Source of the DNA: Clostridium sp. HBUAS56010
GTDB lineage: Bacteria > Bacillota > Clostridia > Lachnospirales > Lachnospiraceae
Reading direction: 5' to 3'
Assembly: GCF_007115105.1 (NCBI RefSeq)
Contig: NZ_SULJ01000013.1
Coordinates: forward strand, 49,059 to 113,058
Length of the DNA: 64,000 nucleotides
The translations under genes and the position numbers were made by a program. Numbering within the stretch: position 1 is the stretch's first letter; each line of letters starts with the position of its first letter. The notes beneath the pieces were generated by a model, which did not search any database, was not told where the DNA came from, and worked only from the letters and a program-made list of their open reading frames with translations. Of the stretch, positions 1-8,822 are shown one piece after another.

Positions 1-17
1 ATGAAAGGGGAATAATC

Positions 18-713
18 ATGAACCGGCTGCTGCAATACACCATCGGAATTGTTTTTTCAATCTGTTTTATGATTGTTCTATTATTTACCTCTGTAGAAGC
101 TGCTGTTTACTGGGTTCCAGGATATTTTGAAGCGGAATACAGCAAATACCAGGTTACCGATGCAGTCTCCATGACCATGGACGATCTGCTTGAGGTCACA
201 GATGAAATGATGTTATATTTAAAAGGAAAAAGAGCGGATCTCCATGTCACCACCACCATGGGCGGCTTGGAACGGGAGTTTTTTAATGCAAGGGAAATTG
301 CTCACATGGAAGATGTGAGAGGGCTGTTTTTAGGAGGTATTGCCATGAGAAAAGGCTGCCTTTTAATAATGGCTTTTTGTGTTATTCTGCTCTATTTATT
401 AAAAACCAGTTTTAAGAAAACCTTTCCACGTGCAGTATGCGCCGGAAGCGGACTCTTCTTTCTCCTTACAGCTATTGTTTCATTTATTATCTCAACTGAT
501 TTTAACAGATATTTTATTCTTTTCCATGAAATGTTCTTTAAAAATGATTTATGGATGCTGGATCCCTCTACCGATATGCTCATTAACATTGTCCCGGAAG
601 GATTCTTTTCCGACACAGTCTTCCTAATTGCGTCTTTTTTCTTCCTTTCTGTCCTGATTCTCATCTCTATCTGCCTGTTTGTGACACATAAATACGGGAA
701 AAATGCCGATTAA
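18..713 (+). CDS. TIGR01906/DUF1461 family integral membrane protein
   Basis: A 231-residue membrane protein of unknown function. It has an N-terminal hydrophobic segment (about residues 7-29), a soluble extracytoplasmic stretch of about 80 residues containing the paired Arg/Glu-rich motif REFFNAREIAHMEDV, and then three further hydrophobic segments near residues 110-127, 140-160 and 203-223. This layout and the motif fit the DUF1461 (TIGR01906) family of Clostridia and streptococci, for which I know no established activity. The ATG at 18 is preceded by AAGGGGA at 5-11. It lies 86 bp before the carboxypeptidase start on the same strand, so cotranscription is possible but not shown. The upstream gene is cut off by the window edge. 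Confidence 0.8.
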   Translation: MNRLLQYTIGIVFSICFMIVLLFTSVEAAVYWVPGYFEAEYSKYQVTDAVSMTMDDLLEVTDEMMLYLKGKRADLHVTTTMGGLEREFFNAREIAHMEDVRGLFLGGIAMRKGCLLIMAFCVILLYLLKTSFKKTFPRAVCAGSGLFFLLTAIVSFIISTDFNRYFILFHEMFFKNDLWMLDPSTDMLINIVPEGFFSDTVFLIASFFFLSVLILISICLFVTHKYGKNAD

Positions 714-799
714 TCTTTACTTGTTACCCTAAATACCCTATACTGTAGACTGGAGAATTGTTTGAAACTGAATTTGAACTTATGGAGAGATTATCCAAT

Positions 800-2308
800 A
801 TGACTCAATTTACAAAAAGGTTATCTACGTTTTCCCTATGTATGCTTCTATTTCTATCCTCCTTTGCAGGGACAGCCCAGGCGGCGGCACAATGGCCTTC
901 TGATCTGTCTGTGAATGCACAGGGGGCTATTGTTATGGATGCAGACACAGGAACCGTTCTTTGGGGACAGAACATTCACAGCCAGTATTTCCCTGCCAGT
1001 ATTACAAAGGTTATGACAGCCCTTGTGGTAATTGAAAACTGCAAACTGGACGAGACCGTAACATTTTCCCGCAATGCAGTGTTTAATGTGGAATCCGGAA
1101 GCAGCAATGCCGGAATCAACGAAGGGGACAAACTGTCTGTAAAAGACTGTCTCTACGCTTTGCTTTTAAAATCTGCCAATGAATCTGCCAATGCACTTGC
1201 CGAACATGTTGCCGGCAGTACAGAAGCATTTGCGGATATGATGAATGCAAAAGCAAAGGAACTGGGGTGCACCAACACACATTTTGCCAATCCAAGCGGT
1301 CTGAATAATCCGGATCATTATACGTCTCCTTATGATATGGCATTAATTACAAAAGCGGCGTTTGACAATCCGGTTTTTGAAGAGATTGACTCCACCACTT
1401 ATTATAAGCTCCCCCCTAATTCCATCAACAAAGAGGGACTCGCTATCTCTCCGGGACACCGGATGATGAGAAAATCAAGCCCCTATTACTACCCCGGTAT
1501 TGTGGGCGGTAAGACAGGCTATACCACACTGGCAGGCAACACATTAGTTACATGTGCAGAAAAAAACGGAATGAAACTGATTACCGTAATTTTAAAAGGG
1601 TCTACCCCTCTTTACTGGTCAGATACCAAACGCCTTTTGGACTTTGGTTTTGATCATTTTGTCTCTTTAAAAGCTGCAGATTATGAAAATACTTATAGTT
1701 CCATTACCAGCGACTTAAGTTTCAGCGGACTTGCAATTAAAAGGCCGGAAGCACTGGTGCTTGATCCCAACAGCCGCATTATCCTTCCAAAAACCGCAGA
1801 TTTTTCTGATGCAAAGGCGGAGTTAAGCTATGACATTTCTCCTGGTGACCCGGAGGGTGCGATTGCCAAAATAAACTACCGCTACAATGACCGGGTGGTT
1901 GGAAGCACATTTCTGGAGATTAATAAAGACTTGTTAAAGGTCCCGGAGAAGAAAGAACTTCCTGCAGAAGACGCAGAAAAAACATTACCCAAATCCAGGC
2001 AGGCTGCTGCCAGTGTTTCTGAAGAATACCGCCAGAAAGCCCTAAGGCCGTTTCAGATTCCCCTTGCAGCATGGCTGGTCCTTGGAGGAGTCGGAATATT
2101 GGTCCTGACTGGTGCAATTGTGTCTTTTTTTCTATACAAAAGACGCAAAGACAGGGAAGATTCCATAATTCGAAGAGAACAACGTATGAAACGACTTAAG
2201 GATTCCGGGGTTTCAGTCGATGAATTCAACAGTATCTTAGAACAAAGACGCAGTTCGTTTACGTCAAAACGGAAAGGCCGGCGGGGTGGCTGGCTAAAAT
2301 TCCGTTAA
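800..2308 (+). CDS. D-alanyl-D-alanine carboxypeptidase (PBP5/DacF type), membrane anchored
   Basis: Low-molecular-weight penicillin-binding protein that trims the terminal D-Ala from peptidoglycan stem peptides outside the membrane. Counting from the ATG at 800, a signal peptide ending near AQAAA (residue 30) is followed by all three serine-peptidase motifs: SITK at 67-70, SAN at 125-127 and KTG at 238-240. Near residue 420 a single transmembrane helix leads into a basic cytoplasmic tail ending in SKRKGRRGGWLKFR. A longer frame opens with TTG at 758, but the ATG at 800 has GGAGAGA nine bases upstream and begins a clean signal peptide, so I chose 800 (502 aa). The tail is an unusual extension; a decayed copy of the same tail lies at 9472-9610 on the other strand. 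Confidence 0.93.
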   Translation: MTQFTKRLSTFSLCMLLFLSSFAGTAQAAAQWPSDLSVNAQGAIVMDADTGTVLWGQNIHSQYFPASITKVMTALVVIENCKLDETVTFSRNAVFNVESGSSNAGINEGDKLSVKDCLYALLLKSANESANALAEHVAGSTEAFADMMNAKAKELGCTNTHFANPSGLNNPDHYTSPYDMALITKAAFDNPVFEEIDSTTYYKLPPNSINKEGLAISPGHRMMRKSSPYYYPGIVGGKTGYTTLAGNTLVTCAEKNGMKLITVILKGSTPLYWSDTKRLLDFGFDHFVSLKAADYENTYSSITSDLSFSGLAIKRPEALVLDPNSRIILPKTADFSDAKAELSYDISPGDPEGAIAKINYRYNDRVVGSTFLEINKDLLKVPEKKELPAEDAEKTLPKSRQAAASVSEEYRQKALRPFQIPLAAWLVLGGVGILVLTGAIVSFFLYKRRKDREDSIIRREQRMKRLKDSGVSVDEFNSILEQRRSSFTSKRKGRRGGWLKFR

Positions 2309-2326
2309 ATCTATCAGGGGGAGGAC

Positions 2327-3418
2327 ATGAAGAATTTTAAGTTACCGACGAAAAAAGAACTGGCATGTAATATGATAACGACATTTGTCTTTCTGATGTC
2401 AGCTACCATTATCTCTTACATGATTGTGCTGTTCGGCGGTTTTACCAATAACGTGGGAATGGTTTATATCATGGCAGTGGTTTTAATCTCCCGCTTTTCC
2501 AATGGCTATATTCCGGGGTTAGTTGCATCATTTATCAGTATTATCTGTGTCAACTATATCTTTACTTACCCCTACATGGAATTTAAGCTTACCGGAATCG
2601 GGTATTCCATTACCTTTATTACACTGCTTGTTATTTCAACCATTACAAGTGCTACCACCACTCATTTAAAACAGCAGAACCGTATTTTAAGCGAACGGGA
2701 AAAGCTTCTCATGGAAGCAGAGAAAGAAACCATGAGAGCCAACCTTTTAAGGGCTATTTCCCATGACCTTAGAACCCCTCTTACGGGAATTATCGGTGCC
2801 AGCAGTGCTTATCTTGATAATGAAACCAGCATGTCGGAAGATGAAAAAACCAGTCTGGTATCCAACATCAAAGAGGATGCCAACTGGCTGCTGAACATGG
2901 TGGAGAATCTCCTTAGTGTTACAAGAATACGGGATACAGGTGCACATGTAACAAAGCAGATGGAGCCGCTTGAGGAAGTGGTCAGCGAAGCTCTCCAGCG
3001 CTTTAAGAAGAGACTTCCCAATGCCACAGTCCATGTAAAGGTTCCTGACGAGATGATTATGGTTCCCATGGATGCTACCTTAATCGAGCAGGTGATTATC
3101 AACCTTCTTGAAAATGCAGTGTATCACTCCAATTCCACAGAGCCAATCTGTCTGTCCATCTCTGTTCATGATGGATATGCCTGGTTTGATGTGAGTGATC
3201 AGGGAATCGGGCTTCCATCGGAGAGACTATCCACTTTATTTGACGGTTATACTTCATTGCCTAACAACAGCTATGATTCCCATAAGGGGATGGGAATTGG
3301 CCTTTCAATCTGTAAGACCATCATCGCTGCTCATAACGGAAGAATTACCGCTTCCAACAAAGAGCATGGAGCTGTTTTTACGTTTACATTACCATTAGGG
3401 GAGGATATTTATGAGTAA
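2327..3418 (+). CDS. Sensor histidine kinase, KdpD C-terminal type (DUF4118-HisKA-HATPase)
   Basis: Membrane histidine kinase of 363 residues. Four closely packed hydrophobic segments (about residues 15-110) correspond to the DUF4118 module of KdpD. They are followed by a coiled linker, the HisKA motif ISHDLRTPLTG with the phospho-acceptor His at 146, and an HATPase_c domain with N box NLLENAVYHS, G1 DQGIGLP and G2 KGMGIGLSICK. The long cytosolic N-terminal KdpD and universal-stress-type domains of full-length KdpD are absent, so it corresponds only to the C-terminal half of that protein. It overlaps the regulator gene by 8 bp, indicating translational coupling. No kdpFABC potassium pump genes are in the window, so a role in potassium sensing is inferred from homology only. 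GGGGAGG lies just before the ATG. Confidence 0.9.
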   Translation: MKNFKLPTKKELACNMITTFVFLMSATIISYMIVLFGGFTNNVGMVYIMAVVLISRFSNGYIPGLVASFISIICVNYIFTYPYMEFKLTGIGYSITFITLLVISTITSATTTHLKQQNRILSEREKLLMEAEKETMRANLLRAISHDLRTPLTGIIGASSAYLDNETSMSEDEKTSLVSNIKEDANWLLNMVENLLSVTRIRDTGAHVTKQMEPLEEVVSEALQRFKKRLPNATVHVKVPDEMIMVPMDATLIEQVIINLLENAVYHSNSTEPICLSISVHDGYAWFDVSDQGIGLPSERLSTLFDGYTSLPNNSYDSHKGMGIGLSICKTIIAAHNGRITASNKEHGAVFTFTLPLGEDIYE

Positions 3419-4121
3419 GTTTACAATCGTGATGATTGAGGATGAAAAGAATATTTGTAATTTCATAGAAAGCGCATTGGAGAGGCAGGATTATAAAGTC
3501 AACACCGCCTGCAACGGCAGAGACGGTCTTGCACTGATTAACACCCTGTGCCCGGATGTGATCCTACTGGATTTGGGGCTGCCAGACCTTGATGGAATTG
3601 ATATCATAAAGAGTGTCAGAAGCTGGACAACGATTCCCATTATCGTCATATCAGCAAGAACCCAGGAGCAGGAAAAGGTGGCTGCCCTGGACTATGGTGC
3701 AGATGATTATATTACCAAGCCATTTGGCACCAGTGAGCTTTTAGCCAGAATCCGTACTGCACTGCGCCATGGTAAGCCTACGGTAAAAGCGGTTGATGGA
3801 TACGTGATACAGACTCCCTACCGCAGTGAAGGGCTGGTTATTGACTTTGCCAGACGTCTTGTAACTCTTCACGACCATAAGATTCACCTGACTCAGATTG
3901 AATATAAGCTGGTATCTCTTTTAGCCGAAAACTCCGGAAAGGTTCTGACTTACGACTACATCATCAGCCATATATGGGGACCGTATGCGGACAATAACAA
4001 CCAGATCCTCCGGGTTAATATGGCACATATCCGCCGTAAGATTGAAGTCAATCCGGCAGAGCCCAGATACATATTCACCGAGATCGGTGTGGGATACCGT
4101 ATGAAGGAAAGTGAAATTTAA
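3411..4121 (+). CDS. OmpR/KdpE-type response regulator
   Basis: DNA-binding response regulator, 236 residues. The receiver domain (about 1-120) has the acidic pocket MIEDE, the phospho-acceptor Asp54 in ILLDLGLPD and the conserved Lys in YITKPFG. The C-terminal winged-helix domain (about 140-232) ends with the OmpR-type stretch YIFTEIGVGYRMK. The sequence is of the KdpE subgroup and its start lies inside the kinase gene, so the two form one signalling pair. Its stop codon overlaps the stop codon of the convergent exonuclease gene by two bases, and a GC-rich hairpin follows immediately. Its target genes cannot be told from the window. Confidence 0.9.
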   Translation: MSKFTIVMIEDEKNICNFIESALERQDYKVNTACNGRDGLALINTLCPDVILLDLGLPDLDGIDIIKSVRSWTTIPIIVISARTQEQEKVAALDYGADDYITKPFGTSELLARIRTALRHGKPTVKAVDGYVIQTPYRSEGLVIDFARRLVTLHDHKIHLTQIEYKLVSLLAENSGKVLTYDYIISHIWGPYADNNNQILRVNMAHIRRKIEVNPAEPRYIFTEIGVGYRMKESEI

Positions 4122-5110
4122 GAAAGGGGCTGTGCCCCCTTCTTCTTATTCTGTTTTCGGACTTTCGTTTTTTCTACACGCTTTTTTCTTGATTCTTCTT
4201 TCTTCTCATATATTTCATCAATCTCATCTTCACCAATCAGTTTCATGGTCTTCACCACATAAACCTGGCCATCATCATTACGCCGCATCCGAATCTTGCC
4301 TTTTACGTTTCCATGTACCGGACAGCAGCCAAGGGCCGTGTAAAACTTCTGGTTCACAGAAAACCACCGGATCTTTTTCCGCAGCATACGGTGGCATTTG
4401 CAGCAGATTAAATCCGTTACCACTTTATCTGCAATCGCATCCTGTTTGGTCTCAAATGGTTTTGATATATATTTGGCATATTCCGGAAACACCAGATATA
4501 CCTCTTCTTCCCGATTCTGAGGCAGTCTGTAATAATCCGTGGACCAATACTCCCTCACCTTTTCAAACTCCATTCTGCTCATGATCCGCCCGGTATAATG
4601 AGCATCATCAAGAGCACGGTGAAACGGACGCTCCTCCATAATTCCCATATCTAAGACAGCAATGTCAAGGGACACCCGGTCTTTCCCGTTCCCATAAAGC
4701 AGGCTGAATAATTTTTGTATGTCATAATAAAGAAGAGGTTTTGAAAATGGATTCTCAATTCCATAGTAAGAGACATTCCGCTGCAGCTCTGTAAGATCCA
4801 TGGACCCCCAGGTACAGTAACAGGCGTCTTGTCCGCACCATTCCATAAATTCCTGAAACGCACGTTTAAAATCCATTCCTTCTTTCATAAGAATCTTTTG
4901 ATCCATATGGGTCACTTCCAGAATCTTCTCATGAAGTTCTTTATAAACTTCCGGTTTGATCAGCCGCCTGAACTCTGATACTTCTGAAAACGTTTCATCA
5001 AGCTTTACCGCACCTATCTCTATAATCTCAAAGGGAAAATGCTCAATGGTATCTTCTTTTCCTCCTGCACTCTGGTTCCATTCCAGGTCCAGTACAATAT
5101 AATTCTTCAT
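4118..5110 (-). CDS. DnaQ-like 3'-5' exonuclease (DEDD family)
   Basis: Putative exonuclease of about 330 residues. The N terminus YIVLDLEWNQ gives the DxE metal-binding pair of the DEDD superfamily. A second acidic region lies near FMEWCGQDACYCTWGSMD, and HRALDDAHYTGRI supplies the HxxxxD motif of the DEDDh group, all within the first ~185 residues. The rest of the protein carries CCKCHRMLRK and a CCPVHG cysteine/histidine set that may bind zinc, and ends in a Lys-rich tail. It resembles the KapD/KinA-inhibitor-like exonucleases of Firmicutes; whether the substrate is RNA or DNA is not known. The ATG at 5110 (after AAAGGG, 8 bp) is preferred to a TTG one codon upstream. It is the last gene of a minus-strand operon with the DUF3006 and metallo-beta-lactamase genes, with gaps of 9-12 bp. 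Confidence 0.82.
   Translation of the reverse strand: MKNYIVLDLEWNQSAGGKEDTIEHFPFEIIEIGAVKLDETFSEVSEFRRLIKPEVYKELHEKILEVTHMDQKILMKEGMDFKRAFQEFMEWCGQDACYCTWGSMDLTELQRNVSYYGIENPFSKPLLYYDIQKLFSLLYGNGKDRVSLDIAVLDMGIMEERPFHRALDDAHYTGRIMSRMEFEKVREYWSTDYYRLPQNREEEVYLVFPEYAKYISKPFETKQDAIADKVVTDLICCKCHRMLRKKIRWFSVNQKFYTALGCCPVHGNVKGKIRMRRNDDGQVYVVKTMKLIGEDEIDEIYEKKEESRKKRVEKTKVRKQNKKKGAQPLS
4122..4152. terminator. Hairpin between convergent regulator and exonuclease genes
   Basis: AAGGGGC-tgt-GCCCCCTT followed by a pyrimidine-rich CTTCTTCTTATTCTG on the plus strand. It sits directly after the regulator stop and inside the last codons of the opposing exonuclease gene, so it may end transcription of the plus-strand operon. 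Confidence 0.5.
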
Positions 5111-5122
5111 CAATTAAACCCT

Positions 5123-5335
5123 TTATTCTATCAGTCTTCTTAGCTTCGCGGCCATGGCCTCTTGGCGTTCCCTGGTTCCATCTGCATCAATGCTCCAGCC
5201 ATTGTCCTTCCGGAGAATCAAATCCCCTTCCCTGGCGTCTTTTGGAAGCTCTGCAGCACTTATCTTTACGCTGTCTCCGTTCTCGTCCTCACAGACAGCG
5301 ATTCCTCCGCTTATCCGGTCTATGGTATATCTCAT
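5123..5335 (-). CDS. DUF3006 domain protein
   Basis: Small protein of 70 residues matching the DUF3006 family: MRYTIDRISGG, a short acidic strand, then VKISAAELP and a Lys/Arg-rich C-terminal helix. The family has no established activity, but its genes commonly sit beside secreted ComEC-like metallo-beta-lactamases, as here. An in-frame ATG at 5350 exists, but GGAGAC lies five bases before the ATG at 5335, which I take as the start. It lies between the metallo-beta-lactamase gene and the exonuclease gene in one operon. Confidence 0.8.
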   Translation of the reverse strand: MRYTIDRISGGIAVCEDENGDSVKISAAELPKDAREGDLILRKDNGWSIDADGTRERQEAMAAKLRRLIE

Positions 5336-5359
5336 AACGTCTCCTTCCATGCCTTTGTC

Positions 5360-6502
5360 TTATGGCTTACAGATTTTACAGGCATCATACCCATCTTCAA
5401 CCAGTTTCTCCCTGCTGCCGTTAAATGTACTGCGGTTCTCTGCCTTTATGGAGCTCACAGAACTGCATGAGGGACGATGGAACTTGTGGGTCTTTGTATT
5501 AATCACATACTCCTGTTCCTGAGTAACACGCTCTCCCTCTTTCCCTTCACTGCCAGTCTCAGGTACCGTCTCAGATGGTACTTCTTCTGAGGATTCTGCT
5601 CCGCCCTTTATTCCTGGAAATGTAATCTCTGTTCCATCACTAACTGCCACAATGGTTCCAAGCTGATCGGTTCGAAAGACCTGTATGTTCTTTTCTTTCA
5701 TCAATTCCAGAACTTCCTTATGGGGATGTCCGTAATCGTTATTCTTCCCGGAGGAAACAATGGCATACTTCGGGTTAACCCGTTGGATAAACTCTCTGGA
5801 GGAGGAAGTGCTGCTTCCATGATGGGATAGCTTCAGCACATCAGCCTTTAGAGAAAGCCCATTGGCTAACATGTCGCTTTCAGCCTTCTTCTCCGCATCT
5901 CCGCACAGGACAAAGCTGTTTTTTCCGTAATCAAGACGAATTCCTACAGACCAGTTATTCAGTTCATTGCCGTATTTCCCGTTCGGTGCTATGATCTGAA
6001 AGGCTGCCTCTCCCAACTCATAGCTGGTTCCTGGCTCTGGAAGGGTAATCTTAAGCCCCTTCTCTTCAATGGCATCCAAAAGACGTTCATACTGCTTCGT
6101 GGTATGGGCTTTCTCCGGCATGATAACTTTTTTTACGTCAAATGCCTTTATAACCGTTTCAAGCCCTCCAATGTGATCGGAGTGGGGATGGGTTCCAATG
6201 ACATAATCAAGCTTCCCTACCCCCTGTTTTTTCAAGTAAGACACAACTCCCTGTCCCTGATCCCGTTCCCCGGCATCAATCAGCATAAAATGTCCGTCCT
6301 TCTCAATCAGGGTACTGTCTCCCTGCCCTACATCAATGAAGTGTACCTTTAAATCTGAACCGACTGCTGCCTTAGAATGCTCCACTGAGCCTGGTCCCGT
6401 TGCTGATGGTAATCCTGCGCATCCAGTCAAAACCAGAGCCATAATCAAAACCATGGTCAAAGCCATGCGTTTGTAAAATCTTACTGCCATCGTTTCTCTC
6501 AT
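5360..6502 (-). CDS. ComEC/Rec2-like metallo-beta-lactamase-fold lipoprotein
   Basis: Secreted hydrolase of the ComEC/Rec2 metallo-beta-lactamase group, 380 residues. A lipoprotein signal peptide ends in LTGC (Cys28). The fold begins at HFIDVGQGDSTLI, and the metal-binding motif HPHSDH is at residues 105-110. Later conserved elements are LCGDAEKKAE and KLSHHGSSTS. The ComEC channel domains are missing, so this is the stand-alone soluble relative, probably tethered to the outer face of the membrane; nuclease activity is suspected for the group but not shown. After a Glu/Ser-rich linker, the last ~50 residues (FHRPSCSSV ... CKICKP) form the small Cys-containing domain often appended to surface nucleases. 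AAGGAG precedes the ATG by 9 bp. First gene of the operon with DUF3006 and the exonuclease. Confidence 0.88.
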   Translation of the reverse strand: MRETMAVRFYKRMALTMVLIMALVLTGCAGLPSATGPGSVEHSKAAVGSDLKVHFIDVGQGDSTLIEKDGHFMLIDAGERDQGQGVVSYLKKQGVGKLDYVIGTHPHSDHIGGLETVIKAFDVKKVIMPEKAHTTKQYERLLDAIEEKGLKITLPEPGTSYELGEAAFQIIAPNGKYGNELNNWSVGIRLDYGKNSFVLCGDAEKKAESDMLANGLSLKADVLKLSHHGSSTSSSREFIQRVNPKYAIVSSGKNNDYGHPHKEVLELMKEKNIQVFRTDQLGTIVAVSDGTEITFPGIKGGAESSEEVPSETVPETGSEGKEGERVTQEQEYVINTKTHKFHRPSCSSVSSIKAENRSTFNGSREKLVEDGYDACKICKP

Positions 6503-6523
6503 TCCGATTTGCTCCTTCGTGCT

Positions 6524-6552
6524 ATTATATGATAGAATCTCTCATCCTACAA
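6524..6552 (-). promoter_or_regulatory. Sigma-A promoter of the metallo-beta-lactamase operon
   Basis: On the minus strand TTGTAG (6552-6547), a 17-bp spacer and a perfect TATAAT (6529-6524) lie just upstream of the ATG at 6502. Confidence 0.6.
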
Positions 6553-6636
6553 GTATTTTTCTGGTGAACACCAGTTCTTCCATTCTTAAAAATACAGGCT
6601 GCAAACAGATGCAGCCCCATTTTATCCGTCAATTGC

Positions 6637-7326
6637 TTATGAAATCTTTGCACCATCGCTGCCAACCACAGACCCGTTTGGTGCAGTCGTACCTGCCAGC
6701 ATATGTCCGTCCTCCGGATCACAGTAATACTGTTTTCCGTTCCAGTCTACCCAGCCGGTCGCCATATAACCACTTTCTTCAAAAAAGTACCATTTCTCAC
6801 CGATGCTTTCCCACCGGTTTGCGGCATAACCTCCGTTCCGGTACGCATACCACCAGCCAGTCTCATTTTTCATCCAGACGCCTGGTGCTTCTTTTCCGGT
6901 AGACGTCTGAGCGGACGCCCCTGACTCACCTAACTTGGGAAACTCAACCGTTACGGTCAAAGTCCTGCTTAAATCTGCCCTTCTCTGCTTTATGTAAGTG
7001 GCGCCTTTCACCAGAATGCCACTTTCATTGGTTGCGAAATAATATCCATCTTCTGCATAAAGCTTCACTTCCAGTCTGGGAACATCTCCCTCACTCCACT
7101 GAAACCCGTCATTTATAAACACACAGTCTCCCAGATAAACCCTGCTGTTGTCCACCGTAACTTCTGCCTGTTGTCCTGCAATGGATTCTCCGGGATTAAT
7201 CTGGGCTGTGACATTCATCTTCACTTCCATGATCTTTTTCCTGGAAGCTGCCATTGCCGGAGCAGAAAACAGACCCGCCGCCAACATTCCGGCAAGAACT
7301 GCTGCAACTACCTTTTTACCAGTCAT
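6637..7326 (-). CDS. Secreted protein with choline-binding-type cell-wall repeats
   Basis: 229-residue exported protein. A signal peptide (about 1-27, ending in AMAAS) is followed by a beta-rich domain of about 120 residues that I do not recognise. The C-terminal ~75 residues carry cell-wall-binding repeats of the CW_binding_1 type: GWWYAYRNGGYAANRW, EKWYFFEESGYMATGW and KQYYCDPEDGHML. Such repeats hold proteins non-covalently on wall polymers. The N-terminal domain shares its layout with small lachnospiral wall proteins of unknown function. It is monocistronic; a TATAAT lies at 7392-7387 on its strand without a good -35 box. Confidence 0.8.
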   Translation of the reverse strand: MTGKKVVAAVLAGMLAAGLFSAPAMAASRKKIMEVKMNVTAQINPGESIAGQQAEVTVDNSRVYLGDCVFINDGFQWSEGDVPRLEVKLYAEDGYYFATNESGILVKGATYIKQRRADLSRTLTVTVEFPKLGESGASAQTSTGKEAPGVWMKNETGWWYAYRNGGYAANRWESIGEKWYFFEESGYMATGWVDWNGKQYYCDPEDGHMLAGTTAPNGSVVGSDGAKIS

Positions 7327-7604
7327 ATAACCTATCCGCCTTTCCTTTATAACTCAATTACCAGCCAATTCCAACTGTATTTTTCTATTATAACTCATTT
7401 CATGGTATTTGAACATGGATATTCCGCCATTCCTCCATAAGAAACAAAATCTCCTGATTGTTTTATTTTTCACTAGGAATCCAATCTTTAATATGCTATC
7501 ATAAATTCAGGGTGTACCTATTTGGAATAAATGTGCACTCACACAAACAGAAGATAAATTTTACAATGCTTTGAATGTTGTAAGACAAGGAGGAATCACA
7601 CCTG

Positions 7605-8768
7605 ATGGCCGCGAAGATGATTTTCTATCATGGTTCTGCTGGTTCCAAACCGGATTTTGCTGAAGACCAGAAAAAGTTTGAGCACTTTATCTGCCGTATA
7701 CCGGATCAGGACACGGAATCCGTTTTTATACTCCCCGAGAACAAGGCTCTCTCAAAACCTTATTACTGGACCGGCATGGCACAGATCAGTAAGCTGGAAT
7801 CCATTGGTGCCGTGGGACTTCAGACTGATCTCAGTGTTTCCATTGGAAAAGGACTAAAGCTCTTTGATATGGAAGGCGGGCAAAAGGAGAAACTTCGGCT
7901 TTGTGCCATTTTTCAACCGGAACATCTCACTTTAAGTAAATTTTTAAGTCAGTGCCAGAAACTAATAAAGGAAAATATCTCTTTCTCTGTATGTGTCTAC
8001 GGACTGCCTGAGAATCTGAATCTTATAAAGGAACTCCGCACCTGCCTTCCCGCTGATATCTATCTATGGATTGCCCCTGCAGACCGTGGTCTGCCTTACG
8101 CTCCAGATGATCAGGCTGAATTTGAAACCATTGACCCTTTCTTCTTGAAAGAAGCTGATGAATATTTTGGACGTTTTCCTTTATTCCGTATCCCATGGAA
8201 ACCCAAAGCGTTCTTTTTTTATGGAGACAATGTTCCTTACAAAGAACTTAAGGGGGAGACTTCTGTTCTTTTATCTGCCTTAAAAAGGAACAGGGAGACT
8301 GCCCCTCTTTTTATCATAACCTCCCTTTCGCACCAGGAAGCCAGCAGGCATTTTCACAACATACTTCCATTGTGCACAGGAGGGATTTTTTCCGGCGGTG
8401 CACATATTTTTCTCAACAGAAGAAGAAGACAGCCGTTTAAAGAAGAATATCGTTTTACGGATTCTTCCCTGACTCCTGTTCTGGAACATATGGAGGCAAA
8501 ATACGGATGCCGTCTAAGAATTTCTGAAGAAAAAGCTATGGTTTATAAATTCACTTTGGAAAAGCCCTCCAGCCGGTTGTGGAGAGAAGAAGAACTGAAT
8601 GAGTTAAAGAGACAGATTCCACCGGAGCATTATAATTGTATTATGGAAGGAAGCTGCCTCCATATTGTTTCTTCCAAGGCAGACATTACAAATGGAATAC
8701 GAACCATCAGCAGATGGCTTTCTGTTCCAGAGGAATCCTGCGTAATTCTGGATGAATTTTTTAATTAG
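7605..8768 (+). CDS. Uncharacterised protein with degenerate HAD-like C-terminal half
   Basis: 387 residues of unknown function. The N-terminal ~190 residues match nothing I recognise. From about residue 203, the order of elements follows the Cof/IIB type of HAD phosphatases: KAFFFYGDNVP sits where FFDIDGTL would be, LFIITSLSHQEASRHF where the IATGR motif would be, and GGIFSGGAHIF where the SNGA strand would be; the C terminus ends GIRTISRWLSVPEESCVILDEF, the position of the final GD-containing motif. The nucleophilic Asp is replaced (FYGDN for FDIDG) and the terminal GD is missing, so phosphatase activity looks unlikely. No signal peptide. AAGGAGG lies 11 bp before the ATG. The HAD reading is my inference from motif order. 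Confidence 0.6.
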   Translation: MAAKMIFYHGSAGSKPDFAEDQKKFEHFICRIPDQDTESVFILPENKALSKPYYWTGMAQISKLESIGAVGLQTDLSVSIGKGLKLFDMEGGQKEKLRLCAIFQPEHLTLSKFLSQCQKLIKENISFSVCVYGLPENLNLIKELRTCLPADIYLWIAPADRGLPYAPDDQAEFETIDPFFLKEADEYFGRFPLFRIPWKPKAFFFYGDNVPYKELKGETSVLLSALKRNRETAPLFIITSLSHQEASRHFHNILPLCTGGIFSGGAHIFLNRRRRQPFKEEYRFTDSSLTPVLEHMEAKYGCRLRISEEKAMVYKFTLEKPSSRLWREEELNELKRQIPPEHYNCIMEGSCLHIVSSKADITNGIRTISRWLSVPEESCVILDEFFN

Positions 8769-8822
8769 AACAAATCTTTTGATGTATGAAAATGATTATA
8801 AAACATTAGCAAAGGTGAGAAA

